64,000 nucleotides of DNA from Psychrobacter aquimaris. GTDB taxonomy: Bacteria; Pseudomonadota; Gammaproteobacteria; Pseudomonadales; Moraxellaceae. The stretch spans positions 62,001-126,000 of the forward strand of contig NZ_JABASR010000011.1 of NCBI RefSeq assembly GCF_016107525.1, written 5' to 3'. A model generated the notes under the pieces. The model was not told the origin of the DNA, did no database searches, and was given only the letters and a program-made list of their open reading frames with translations. This document shows, one piece after another, positions 56,623 to 64,000 of the stretch (the stretch's first letter is position 1; each line of letters begins with the position of its first letter). Position numbers and translations under genes: made by a program.

Positions 56623-56652
56623 AAAAAAGCCACTGTTTACAGTGGCTTTTTT
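56623..56652. terminator. Bidirectional terminator between ppiD and purH
   Basis: 13-bp stem AAAAAAGCCACTG (56623-56635) / CAGTGGCTTTTTT (56640-56652) with a four-base loop. Serves both convergent genes. Confidence 0.93.
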
Positions 56653-56749
56653 TAATGAGTATTATTTTTATCATCAAAATTTAGCATTAATAGCGATACG
56701 ATATTTATTGCTGCTATTAATGCCAATATTTTAAGTAATACGGGACAAT

Positions 56750-58330
56750 TTAATGGCGGAAATGACGCATACCAGTGAATACCATCGCGATACCATGCTC
56801 ATTTGCCGCAGCGATGGTTTCATCATCACGCATAGAACCACCTGGCTGGATAATAGCAGCAATACCAACTTGGGCAGCGTTATCGATGCCATCACGGAAC
56901 GGGAAGAAGGCGTCTGATGCCATAACAGCACCTTCAGTAGCCAATCCAGCATGCTCAGCCTTGATAGCGGCGATACGAGCTGAGTTGACACGGCTCATTT
57001 GACCAGCACCAACACCAATAGTACGCTGACCTTTGGCATAAACAATTGCATTAGATTTGACGTATTTTGCTACATTCCAGCTGAACAATAGATCCGCGAT
57101 TTGTGCTTCTGTTGGTTGTACATCAGTGACAATCTTTAAGTCATTGGCCGTAATCAAACCAAGATCTTGCTCTTGTACTAAAAGGCCACCGTTGACGCGC
57201 TTGTAGTCAAGCTGGCTATCGCGTTGATCTGGCGCTGGCAGTTCGCCGCACACCAATACACGTACATTTTTCTTAGCAGCTGTCGCTTCAAGTACACCAT
57301 CTTCGATGCTTGGTGCAATAATAACTTCTACAAACTGATTGTCGATAATGGCTTTAGCTGCCGCTAAGGTCAATGGGCGGTTAAAGGCAATGATGCCGCC
57401 AAAAGAAGATTCAGGGTCAGTACTAAAGGCGGTGTTATAAGCGGTTACTTGATCGTTATCGACAGCGACACCGCAAGGGTTGGCATGCTTAACGATAACG
57501 CAAGCAGGTGCACTGAAGGCTTTCACGCACTCAAGGGCAGCATCAGTATCGGCGATATTGTTATAAGACAGTGCTTTACCTTGTAGTTGCTTAGCAGTTG
57601 ATATAGAGGCCTGTTGGCTTTTTAGCGGATGGTTTTCGGTATAAAAAGCGGCGTTTTGATGTGGGTTTTCGCCGTAGCGTAGATCCTGTGCTTTTTCGAG
57701 TTGCACATTAAAGGTACGTGAGAAATTCTCAGGCTGCTGGCTTTCATTTACACGGCTACCTAAGAAGTTGGCAATCATCCCGTCGTACTGTGCCGTATGC
57801 TCAAAAGCCTTAACTGCTAAGTCATAGCGCAAAGCGGGTGTCAGCTCGGTGCCATCACCTAAAGCGGCAAGTATGCGCTCATAATCTGTTGGATCGGTCA
57901 CGATACCCACATGGGCATGGTTTTTCGCTGCAGAACGCACCATCGTAGGACCACCGATGTCGATGTTTTCGATAGCATCGTGCATGGTGACATCCGCACG
58001 AGCAATAGTTTCAGCGAACGGATATAAATTCACGACAACCAAATCAATACGGTCAATTGCATGCTCACTCATTACGGCATCATCAGTACCACGGCGTCCT
58101 AAGATGCCACCATGTATTTTAGGATGTAGCGTTTTGACACGGCCATCCATCATCTCAGGGAAACCCGTATAATCTGATACTTCGGTCACAGCGACATTGT
58201 TTTCTGTGAGTAAACGATAAGTACCGCCAGTAGACAGTAAGCCAAAGCCTGATTTAATAAGGCCTTGGGCAAACTCAACGATATTAGATTTATCAGAGAC
58301 TGACAATAGAGCAAGTGGGGTTGTACTCAT
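56750..58330 (-). CDS. purH: Bifunctional AICAR formyltransferase / IMP cyclohydrolase
   Basis: 526 residues performing the last two steps of IMP synthesis. The N-terminal IMP cyclohydrolase (MGS-like) domain starts [16 protein letters not shown]. The C-terminal AICAR transformylase contains [12 protein letters not shown] with the catalytic Lys-His pair and [12 protein letters not shown]. Start ATG 58330 has GGAAA upstream; an in-frame extension to 58387 lacks homology. fis lies just upstream on the same strand, as in Pseudomonas. High confidence. Confidence 0.97.
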   Translation of the reverse strand: MSTTPLALLSVSDKSNIVEFAQGLIKSGFGLLSTGGTYRLLTENNVAVTEVSDYTGFPEMMDGRVKTLHPKIHGGILGRRGTDDAVMSEHAIDRIDLVVVNLYPFAETIARADVTMHDAIENIDIGGPTMVRSAAKNHAHVGIVTDPTDYERILAALGDGTELTPALRYDLAVKAFEHTAQYDGMIANFLGSRVNESQQPENFSRTFNVQLEKAQDLRYGENPHQNAAFYTENHPLKSQQASISTAKQLQGKALSYNNIADTDAALECVKAFSAPACVIVKHANPCGVAVDNDQVTAYNTAFSTDPESSFGGIIAFNRPLTLAAAKAIIDNQFVEVIIAPSIEDGVLEATAAKKNVRVLVCGELPAPDQRDSQLDYKRVNGGLLVQEQDLGLITANDLKIVTDVQPTEAQIADLLFSWNVAKYVKSNAIVYAKGQRTIGVGAGQMSRVNSARIAAIKAEHAGLATEGAVMASDAFFPFRDGIDNAAQVGIAAIIQPGGSMRDDETIAAANEHGIAMVFTGMRHFRH

Positions 58331-58483
58331 AAGAAAATTTCCATAAAAAAAGCCTGACGTAAACGTCTGGCAAGGTGACAATGACAATTGTTGCAGACAA
58401 TATCATGGTGGATAGCGTCAATAACATTAAATTGCCATACGTAATGATTGGTAATAAAGACAGAGAATTGCATATAGCAGATG

Positions 58484-58843
58484 CTACATTAAGTCATAAG
58501 TTTTGAGTTTTTTGCGTAAAGTGCCGCGATTCAGACCCAAGATTTGCGCACACTTGGTTTGATTGCCTCGAGTTTTTTCAAGGACAACCGATAATAGCGG
58601 CTCTTCGACTTGTTTTAAAATAAGCTCATATAAGTCGGTCGGCATCTCATCGCCTAGCATCGCAAAATACTGTCGGACCACACGCTCCACATGTACGTGA
58701 AGTGGTTCATGCCGGTGGCTCGCATAGCTGTCTAATGAGGAGTCAACATGGTGAGTCGGCTGATGGTCGGCTGTACTATAATCGGCAGGATGCTCAGAGC
58801 TTGTAGCAAAATGATTGGCATTATGCTGTGCATGAGGAGCCAT
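58484..58843 (-). CDS. fis: DNA-binding protein Fis with His-rich N-terminal extension
   Basis: 119 residues against 98 in E. coli. The C-terminal part (about 52-119) is Fis: YFAMLGDEMPTDLYELILKQVE and the helix-turn-helix TKCAQILGLNRGTLRKKLK. The first 51 residues carry about eleven histidines, an unusual feature that could bind metal or simply be disordered. ATG 58843 has AAGGAC upstream. Fis bends DNA and controls growth-phase genes. In relatives it follows dusB; here dusB is not adjacent. High confidence for Fis. Confidence 0.93.
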   Translation of the reverse strand: MAPHAQHNANHFATSSEHPADYSTADHQPTHHVDSSLDSYASHRHEPLHVHVERVVRQYFAMLGDEMPTDLYELILKQVEEPLLSVVLEKTRGNQTKCAQILGLNRGTLRKKLKTYDLM

Positions 58844-59106
58844 AAGATAATGTCCTTGGGATTGGGGATAATCAAACCATAAGATATCAGCGTATTATAT
58901 CAAATTAATATCGTTTAGCGCTGACAGATTAACGCTATATTAGCGGCAGTATGACTAGGGCGTGTTTTCAATCCAGTCGATGAATATCTAAATGGGCTAA
59001 AAACGCCTAAATCTACTGAATTTTTTACGTCCTCGCGTTTTTCTTGCGACTGAAGTTTTGGAGATGACGTTATTTATAGATAGCGGTTTCGTTAATAATT
59101 GCCCAT
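58844..59106. other. Intergenic region DUF3426 gene / fis, at the usual dusB site
   Basis: 263 bases. It contains a TAGGGCGTGTT motif (58956-58966) followed by unusual sequence up to about 59070. In relatives dusB lies between fis and the DUF3426 gene; no dusB remnant is recognisable. Confidence 0.5.
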
Positions 59107-60399
59107 TCAATACAGAGGACTTATAGTCACTTCTCGAATTTGTCTATTGGCAACAGGTACTGTAAACAGTATGTTTCGACTACTGTCAGCCGCTAATTGG
59201 CTTTGTTTGCTTAATAGGTAGTCAGCTGGCGTGGCAATGAATTCTCCAATCAAATCATTTGCGCCGTATACGCTGACTTTAACATTCGGATACAGCTGCG
59301 CTTTGGCACTTTGATTGCTTAATGTGGCACTCACGTCGCTAGACTTCCCATCCATCTTAATCTTACTGGGTTTATGATTGAGGTTGGTAATCGTGAATGC
59401 TGTTAGATCGGCACTAGGTAAACTACAGGCAGCGACCGTACATACTGCTTGTAGACGCTCTGCATGAATTGGGTTTTTTACCAAAGTTTCTAAGTTAAAA
59501 ATGACGTATTGAGCAAAAAGTAGCAGTGCTAATACTAAGCATCCGAGTGTCCATAATAAGGATGCGATAGAACGTCTCTGCGGCGTAGGTGTAAACTTTG
59601 CTTGTGCTTTTCTGACACGTTCTTCAGAGGTTGACGCTTCATCTTTAAGTGGTACACCCATATCGAGCAACAGTTGTGACAAATCGGTCTCATCTTGTTG
59701 TGGTTCTTCGCTTTTATTTTGTTCTTTGAGAAGTTTTTCGAGCCAAGAATTGTCCGCAGTATCATCCACATTGGCATGAATATCATTAGCTGCTGCTGAA
59801 CTGAGTGCCATCTGTGCTGATGCGGAGTTTTCTATTGTAGCACCAGATGACTTCATTGCTGATGAAGGATTATTTTTATCTATTTTCTTAGAGAGGTTAT
59901 TTGATGATTGATTGTCTGCTGTAGAATTATAACTGCTGTTATTTATATTGCTGGCTTGAGTCAGCCAAGCATCCATACTATCTAGAGAATCGTACTCTAA
60001 AATGCTTTCCTCTGGCTCATCGGTATCCATATCATCATAGATTAGTCCATCATGAATCAAATCATCATCAATTAAAGTATCAGATGAAACGTTTTTTGAA
60101 TGTGGATGGGTGAAGGATGACTTAGAAGCGCCTGCTGCACCTTGATTTTTATTACGATTGTCAGCGGTCTGCGCAGAATGCCCACTTGGATCGGCTGTCG
60201 CATTGGTATCAGTCGTTGTATTTTCTTGAATAGCAGAAGTATTGATAGCATCGGCAGTCACGATAAGATGCTTATTAACCAAAAAACTCTGTTGGCATTG
60301 ATCACAGCTAACGGTGGCATTTACTTTATTCAACTGTGTTTGTTGTACTTTAAAGCAAGCTTGGCAATGAGGGCACTGAGTTTTTATTGGCGTGGTCAT
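59107..60399 (-). CDS. Zinc-ribbon DUF3426 membrane protein
   Basis: 430 residues. The N-terminus has an MJ0042-type zinc ribbon (Cys9-x2-Cys12 and Cys32-x2-Cys35). A long low-complexity Asn/Ser/Asp region follows (about 50-275), then one transmembrane helix (about 283-303) and a periplasmic DUF3426 domain (about 310-430). The domain pair and the prmA neighbour match the family found in Pseudomonadales and Betaproteobacteria; function unknown. The disordered middle is longer than I would expect. Family call good. Confidence 0.85.
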   Translation of the reverse strand: MTTPIKTQCPHCQACFKVQQTQLNKVNATVSCDQCQQSFLVNKHLIVTADAINTSAIQENTTTDTNATADPSGHSAQTADNRNKNQGAAGASKSSFTHPHSKNVSSDTLIDDDLIHDGLIYDDMDTDEPEESILEYDSLDSMDAWLTQASNINNSSYNSTADNQSSNNLSKKIDKNNPSSAMKSSGATIENSASAQMALSSAAANDIHANVDDTADNSWLEKLLKEQNKSEEPQQDETDLSQLLLDMGVPLKDEASTSEERVRKAQAKFTPTPQRRSIASLLWTLGCLVLALLLFAQYVIFNLETLVKNPIHAERLQAVCTVAACSLPSADLTAFTITNLNHKPSKIKMDGKSSDVSATLSNQSAKAQLYPNVKVSVYGANDLIGEFIATPADYLLSKQSQLAADSSRNILFTVPVANRQIREVTISPLY

Positions 60400-60582
60400 A
60401 GGGTCGAATCCAAAAAAGTATGGTTATCAATACCGCTTAGCCACTCGCTAATAGTTGCCTATAGTGTTAATACTGCCGTTTATGGCAGCTTTAAATGTCC
60501 ATGAATCATGAGCAAGGACAGAGTGGCGTCAAACACATAACATTTGACTGCCCTCTATCGTAACAGATGTAATTAAATGTTG

Positions 60583-61509
60583 CTAGCCTGTAAATGTACC
60601 AGATAAACGCTGCCAATGTTGGTCTTCTTGCGCTGTAAAAGCATGCTTTGCATCAAGTGCAAAATAAGGTTGATAAGCCGCCGTTACTTGTTCGGTTTGC
60701 GACTCTATTAGACCCGCCAATACAATGCGACCTTTTGGTGCGATTAAGGTAGAGAAATAAGGCGCTAAACCAATGAGCGGCTTGGCTAAAATGTTTGCAA
60801 CGATTACATCTACAGGTAACACATCGTTTTGTGAGCAGTAGTCAGTAAATTCTTCTGGTAAGAAGGCTTGTAGACGATCTCCAACGTGATTGCGTGCTGC
60901 ATTTTGATTGGTTGCCAGCACCGCTTGCGGATCGATATCGACGGCATAAACGTGGCGTGCACCCAATAACAAAGCGGCAATGCCCAAAATACCTGAACCG
61001 CAACCATAATCAATCACCACTTTGTCTTTTAGATCTTGTTCTGTTAACCAGTCAAGACATAAACGGGTAGTGGCATGATAGCCTGTGCCAAACGCTAGGC
61101 CAGGGTCCATAATGATATTGGTCGCCTCAGGATTGGGCGGCGTCAGCCAGTTAGGTACAATCCATAAATTATTGGCACATTCGATAGGATGGTAATTGCT
61201 CATCCATTCGCGCTCCCAATCTTTATCATCGACAGCCGTGAGCCAGATACGGGTGGCTTGCACTTGTGCTGCGATTTCATGACTGAGCTGCTCGACCGCC
61301 TGACGACTGCCAGCATCGGTGGTCGCATCAAATAGCCCTGTTAAGATAACCTCATCCCATAGCGGTGATTCACCAGGTAATGGCTCAAATAAAGGCTGGT
61401 CACCTGCGTCGTCTAAGGCGATTGATAATGCACCTGCTTCTAGGAGCAGTGCCTCAGCCAAATCGACGTTTGCTTTTTCACATTGTAAATGCAGTTGTTG
61501 CCATGCCAT
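60583..61509 (-). CDS. prmA: Ribosomal protein L11 methyltransferase
   Basis: 308-residue SAM-dependent enzyme that trimethylates L11. N-terminal substrate domain, then the Rossmann methyltransferase with VIDYGCGSGILGIAALLLGA (SAM motif I) and the VDIDPQAV and DVIVANILAKPL motif. AAGG lies upstream of ATG 61509. Placement beside DUF3426 and fis is conserved. High confidence. Confidence 0.96.
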   Translation of the reverse strand: MAWQQLHLQCEKANVDLAEALLLEAGALSIALDDAGDQPLFEPLPGESPLWDEVILTGLFDATTDAGSRQAVEQLSHEIAAQVQATRIWLTAVDDKDWEREWMSNYHPIECANNLWIVPNWLTPPNPEATNIIMDPGLAFGTGYHATTRLCLDWLTEQDLKDKVVIDYGCGSGILGIAALLLGARHVYAVDIDPQAVLATNQNAARNHVGDRLQAFLPEEFTDYCSQNDVLPVDVIVANILAKPLIGLAPYFSTLIAPKGRIVLAGLIESQTEQVTAAYQPYFALDAKHAFTAQEDQHWQRLSGTFTG

Positions 61510-61572
61510 AACGATAACCTTAATTAAGAATAAATGTATATTTTGGATAAGTGATGTGTCTGTAAAATATAA

Positions 61573-61618
61573 AAAGTGAATAGGCTACAAAGTTATGAAC
61601 TTGGTATCTATTCACTTT
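61573..61618 (-). terminator. Intrinsic terminator of the TPR lipoprotein gene
   Basis: 11-bp stem AAAGTGAATAG (61573-61583) / CTATTCACTTT (61608-61618) with an inner AAGTT/AACTT hairpin; minus-strand T-rich tail. It starts about 15 bases after the stop. Confidence 0.82.
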
Positions 61619-61632
61619 GATATGTCTTGATA

Positions 61633-62451
61633 TTAGCGTAAGGCTTGCTTCGCTTCACTGATGACGCGAGCGTTGCCTTGGGTTTGTCCTGATTGCAAAA
61701 TAATCTGCCACAGCGCGCGGCGACGACTGGTATCTTGAGAAACACTCAGACCACGGCGTGCCATGGCTTCTGCCTTGCGCGGCTGGTTCTTTTTTAATGC
61801 TACTTGCGCCAAATAAAAGTACACCGCAGAAGATTTAGGTGCTAGGCGCTGTGCACGGGTAAAGCTGTTTTCAGCATTGGTCAGTTTACCAGCTTTTAGT
61901 TGACTGATACCCGCTTGCATCAAATTGCGAAACGCTGGCAGGTCGCTATTGCTAGTGGCAGCTTTCTGTGTCCGTTGCTGCGAGTTTTTTCTTGCCTGTT
62001 CTAGCAATTCATTATGTGACGGTGCTGATGGCTCAGAGATGATATAGTCATCAGGCGAAGGAATGATAATAACGGCATCAGGTTGGGTCAACACAGGGTT
62101 AGATGGTGTGAATACAGGCGTCTCTCGAGTCAACGGATTTGTTAATTCGGTTGGTTCAGAGGAATCATAAGGTTCAATGGGATAGTCGCCTTCTTCCTCT
62201 GTTCTGACAATAGGCGCTTGCGTCACAGTCGCTATGGGGGCATTGGATTTTTGCGATGATGGGAGCGTTTGAGTCGGTATGGTTTTCATCGCGGTAGATG
62301 CAGTAGGCGCAGTCTGACAAGCGCTCAAACTCAACATGCCAGCTAGAGCACTGACTGCCAGCATCGTGTTAGCTGTATTGGCTGGCTTGACGTTTATAGA
62401 CCGCGTTATGACGGCTGACCTAGCTGGTACAGTTTGCTTGAGAGATAACAT
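61633..62451 (-). CDS. TPR-containing lipoprotein
   Basis: 272 residues from ATG 62451. A long signal region ends in the lipobox Leu-Ser-Leu-Ser-Ala-Cys (Cys about 45). A Pro/Thr/Ser-rich linker follows, then TPR-like helices in the last 110 residues (NAENSFTRAQRLAPKSSAVYFYLAQ), ending near the C-terminus. It lies directly after the PBP1b gene, separated by 35 bases, and probably shares its transcript. This suggests a role with PBP1b, perhaps as an outer-membrane activator analogous to LpoB, but that is only an inference from context. An in-frame start at 62496 overlapping the PBP1b gene is possible. Confidence 0.78.
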   Translation of the reverse strand: MLSLKQTVPARSAVITRSINVKPANTANTMLAVSALAGMLSLSACQTAPTASTAMKTIPTQTLPSSQKSNAPIATVTQAPIVRTEEEGDYPIEPYDSSEPTELTNPLTRETPVFTPSNPVLTQPDAVIIIPSPDDYIISEPSAPSHNELLEQARKNSQQRTQKAATSNSDLPAFRNLMQAGISQLKAGKLTNAENSFTRAQRLAPKSSAVYFYLAQVALKKNQPRKAEAMARRGLSVSQDTSRRRALWQIILQSGQTQGNARVISEAKQALR

Positions 62452-62486
62452 TATATTGAGACCTTTTTTAAGTTTCACAAATAATT

Positions 62487-64000
62487 TTAGAACCATTCAA
62501 CAGCGCGATCATACCAAGTATCGGCACGACTTTCTGCATCATTACCATTTGACCCACCACTGTTTTCTTGGCTGTCACTATCAACAGCTTCGCCATTTGG
62601 AATCTCTAAACCTTCACGGCGGCGCTGCTGATTGATAGTGCCTTGCTGGTTTTGCCATTGTATCTGTTCGCGAGCACGATCTTGTTGATATAAGCCGATG
62701 GCGCAACTGCTGGCTTCTTCTGGTAAATGCGCCGACAAGACAGGCAGATAGCGTGCATCCGCACAGCGCTCATTAGATAGCTTGCCTGAGTTGTTTTCGA
62801 GCCACAACCATTCGATACCTTCAGGCTCTGGTAGTGCTACAGGCGTCAGCTTCAAGCGATTCATATAGTCAACCCAAACTGGCAATGCACCAGTACCGCC
62901 GCTCAAACCAATTGGCTTGTTATCATCACGTCCAACCCAAACCACACTGACATAGTTGCCACTGTAGCCTGCAAACCAAGCATCGCGGTAATCATTTGTG
63001 GTACCTGTTTTGCCAGCAAGATTTAGATTGCTACCAAGTGATTGCACGCGTTTGGCAGTACCGTTTTTGACCACATCTTGTAAAGCATAGTTAATTAAGA
63101 AGTTGGTCTCAGGCGGAATGCTACGCTGAGTATTAAGTCCAGTACGTTGTAAAATACGGCCACGATCATCAATGACGGTGCGAATACTATGGATAGGAGT
63201 ACGGAAGCCACCAGTTGCAAAGACTTGATAGACACCAAGCATATCCATCGGGCTAAGATTGACAGAGCCTAACAATGCTGATGGATAGGGTGGTATTTTT
63301 TCTTTAATACCCATGCGCTGTAACTGCTTGGCAAAGGTATCGACTCCAAACTCCATACCTAAGCGTACCGCTGCTTGGTTATAAGATTTTGACAAAGCGG
63401 TGGTAAATGGCACATAACCATGATCACGTTTGTCATAGTTTTTAGGGTTCCATTTGGTGCCATCGCTTAGATTCACGGTAATCGGTGAGTCATCGACTGA
63501 GCTTGCGAGGTTATAGCGTCCACTTTCAAGCGCTGTCATATAAATGATAGGCTTCAATAACGAACCTACTTGGCGCTTGGCATCGACCGCGCGGTTAAAG
63601 CCAGTAAATTCACTGCCACTACCCACCACAGAGACCAGCTCACCAGTCTCAGGATTGGCACTCACTAGAGCACCTTGCAAGTCTTTAGTTTTGCTACTAT
63701 TACGACGCAGCTCACCCAATTTTCTATCAACCGCTTTGTCTGCGGCTAATTGTGCAATAGGGTCTAAAGTACTGATAATGATAAGACCTTCATTTTTGAG
63801 GTCATCAGAATAGTACACGGTATTAAGTTCACGCTTGACGATATCCAAAAAGTCAGGGAATTGACTTTTGCCTTCGACAGGTTTGTCCACGACACCAAGT
63901 GGCTGCTTTAGCGCTTTCTCATAGTCTTCTTGACTGAGTGAGCCAACGGCTAGCATGTTGCCCAGCACGACGTCACGGCGCGCTTTTGAATCGTTTGGAT
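62487..64000 (-). CDS. mrcB: Penicillin-binding protein 1B, C-terminal part (cut by window edge)
   Basis: Bifunctional glycosyltransferase/transpeptidase of peptidoglycan synthesis; about 504 residues visible, the glycosyltransferase mostly outside the window. The entering sequence includes KARRDVVLGNML. The transpeptidase shows Ser-Leu-Leu-Lys (GSLLKPIIYM), Ser-Tyr-Asn (LSKSYNQAAV) and Lys-Thr-Gly-Thr (LAGKTGTTNDYRDAWF) with the active Ser in SLLK. The tail is Gln/Arg/Asn-rich and ends in a WYDRAVEWF-type segment. Reading frame is open to the window end. Gene symbol inferred from similarity. High confidence for class A PBP. Confidence 0.93.
   Translation of the reverse strand, partial: PNDSKARRDVVLGNMLAVGSLSQEDYEKALKQPLGVVDKPVEGKSQFPDFLDIVKRELNTVYYSDDLKNEGLIIISTLDPIAQLAADKAVDRKLGELRRNSSKTKDLQGALVSANPETGELVSVVGSGSEFTGFNRAVDAKRQVGSLLKPIIYMTALESGRYNLASSVDDSPITVNLSDGTKWNPKNYDKRDHGYVPFTTALSKSYNQAAVRLGMEFGVDTFAKQLQRMGIKEKIPPYPSALLGSVNLSPMDMLGVYQVFATGGFRTPIHSIRTVIDDRGRILQRTGLNTQRSIPPETNFLINYALQDVVKNGTAKRVQSLGSNLNLAGKTGTTNDYRDAWFAGYSGNYVSVVWVGRDDNKPIGLSGGTGALPVWVDYMNRLKLTPVALPEPEGIEWLWLENNSGKLSNERCADARYLPVLSAHLPEEASSCAIGLYQQDRAREQIQWQNQQGTINQQRRREGLEIPNGEAVDSDSQENSGGSNGNDAESRADTWYDRAVEWF

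Noticed and set aside
58331-58387. N-terminal extension of purH
   Set aside because: The conserved start at 58330 has its own ribosome site and the extension has no homology.

Overview
The window looks like chromosomal core genome of a Psychrobacter-type gammaproteobacterium (Moraxellaceae). The grounds are moderate-to-low GC, gene clusters typical of Pseudomonadales (cmk-rpsA-ihfB-lapA-pyrF; prmA-DUF3426-fis-purH; iscRSUA-hscBA-fdx; argC followed by a DUF6776-type gene), and several proteins longer than their E. coli counterparts because of acidic, Asn/Ser/Asp-rich inserts. This assignment comes from gene content and protein resemblance recalled by eye, not from a database search. I see no rRNA, tRNA, CRISPR array, prophage or intact insertion sequence.

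Layout. 1-4.3 kb (minus): a lipoprotein cut by the window edge, a TPR-like exported protein, coq7 and an LplT-like transporter. 4.8-13.6 kb (plus): an unusually large tamA and tamB, the outer-membrane translocation and assembly module. 13.7-16.9 kb: a 54-codon hemP behind a Fur box, a Nudix/thiamine-phosphate-synthase-like fusion, and a lipocalin. 17.2-31.3 kb (plus): long-form GAPDH, obg, proB, hemE, argC, a DUF6776-type protein, clpS, clpA, ung, tadA, cmk. 31.6-37.3 kb (plus): rpsA, ihfB, lapA, pyrF, a metallophosphoesterase and a histidine phosphatase; rpsT lies opposite. 38.2-46.2 kb (plus): an SDR-like protein, a RraA-like protein, mfd, a HIT protein and a membrane class III adenylate cyclase. 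46.3-52.4 kb (minus): the complete isc Fe-S assembly locus with an IscR-type operator/promoter upstream. 52.8-53.5 kb (minus): an SCP2/UbiJ-like membrane protein. 54.0-56.5 kb (plus): an HU gene and ppiD. 56.7-64 kb (minus): purH, fis, a DUF3426 protein, prmA, a TPR lipoprotein, and the C-terminal part of PBP1b, which runs off the window.

Most of the window is housekeeping: translation (rpsA, rpsT, tadA, prmA, obg), proteostasis (clpA/clpS, ppiD, HscBA), Fe-S assembly, heme, ubiquinone, proline, arginine and nucleotide synthesis, DNA repair (ung, mfd), nucleoid proteins (HU, IHF-beta, Fis) and envelope assembly (TamAB, PBP1b, LplT). I do not see a convincing new multi-gene system. The items most worth a second look are: two very large disordered inserts in TamA; three tandem 86-87-residue repeats in TamB; an intrinsic-terminator-like hairpin inside the isc operon between iscU and iscA; a 34-bp perfect palindrome and a dispersed TAGGGCGTGTT-type motif that may be transposon ends, one copy lying where relatives carry dusB; a His-rich Fis N-terminus; and several strong leader hairpins (hemE, rpsA, pyrF).
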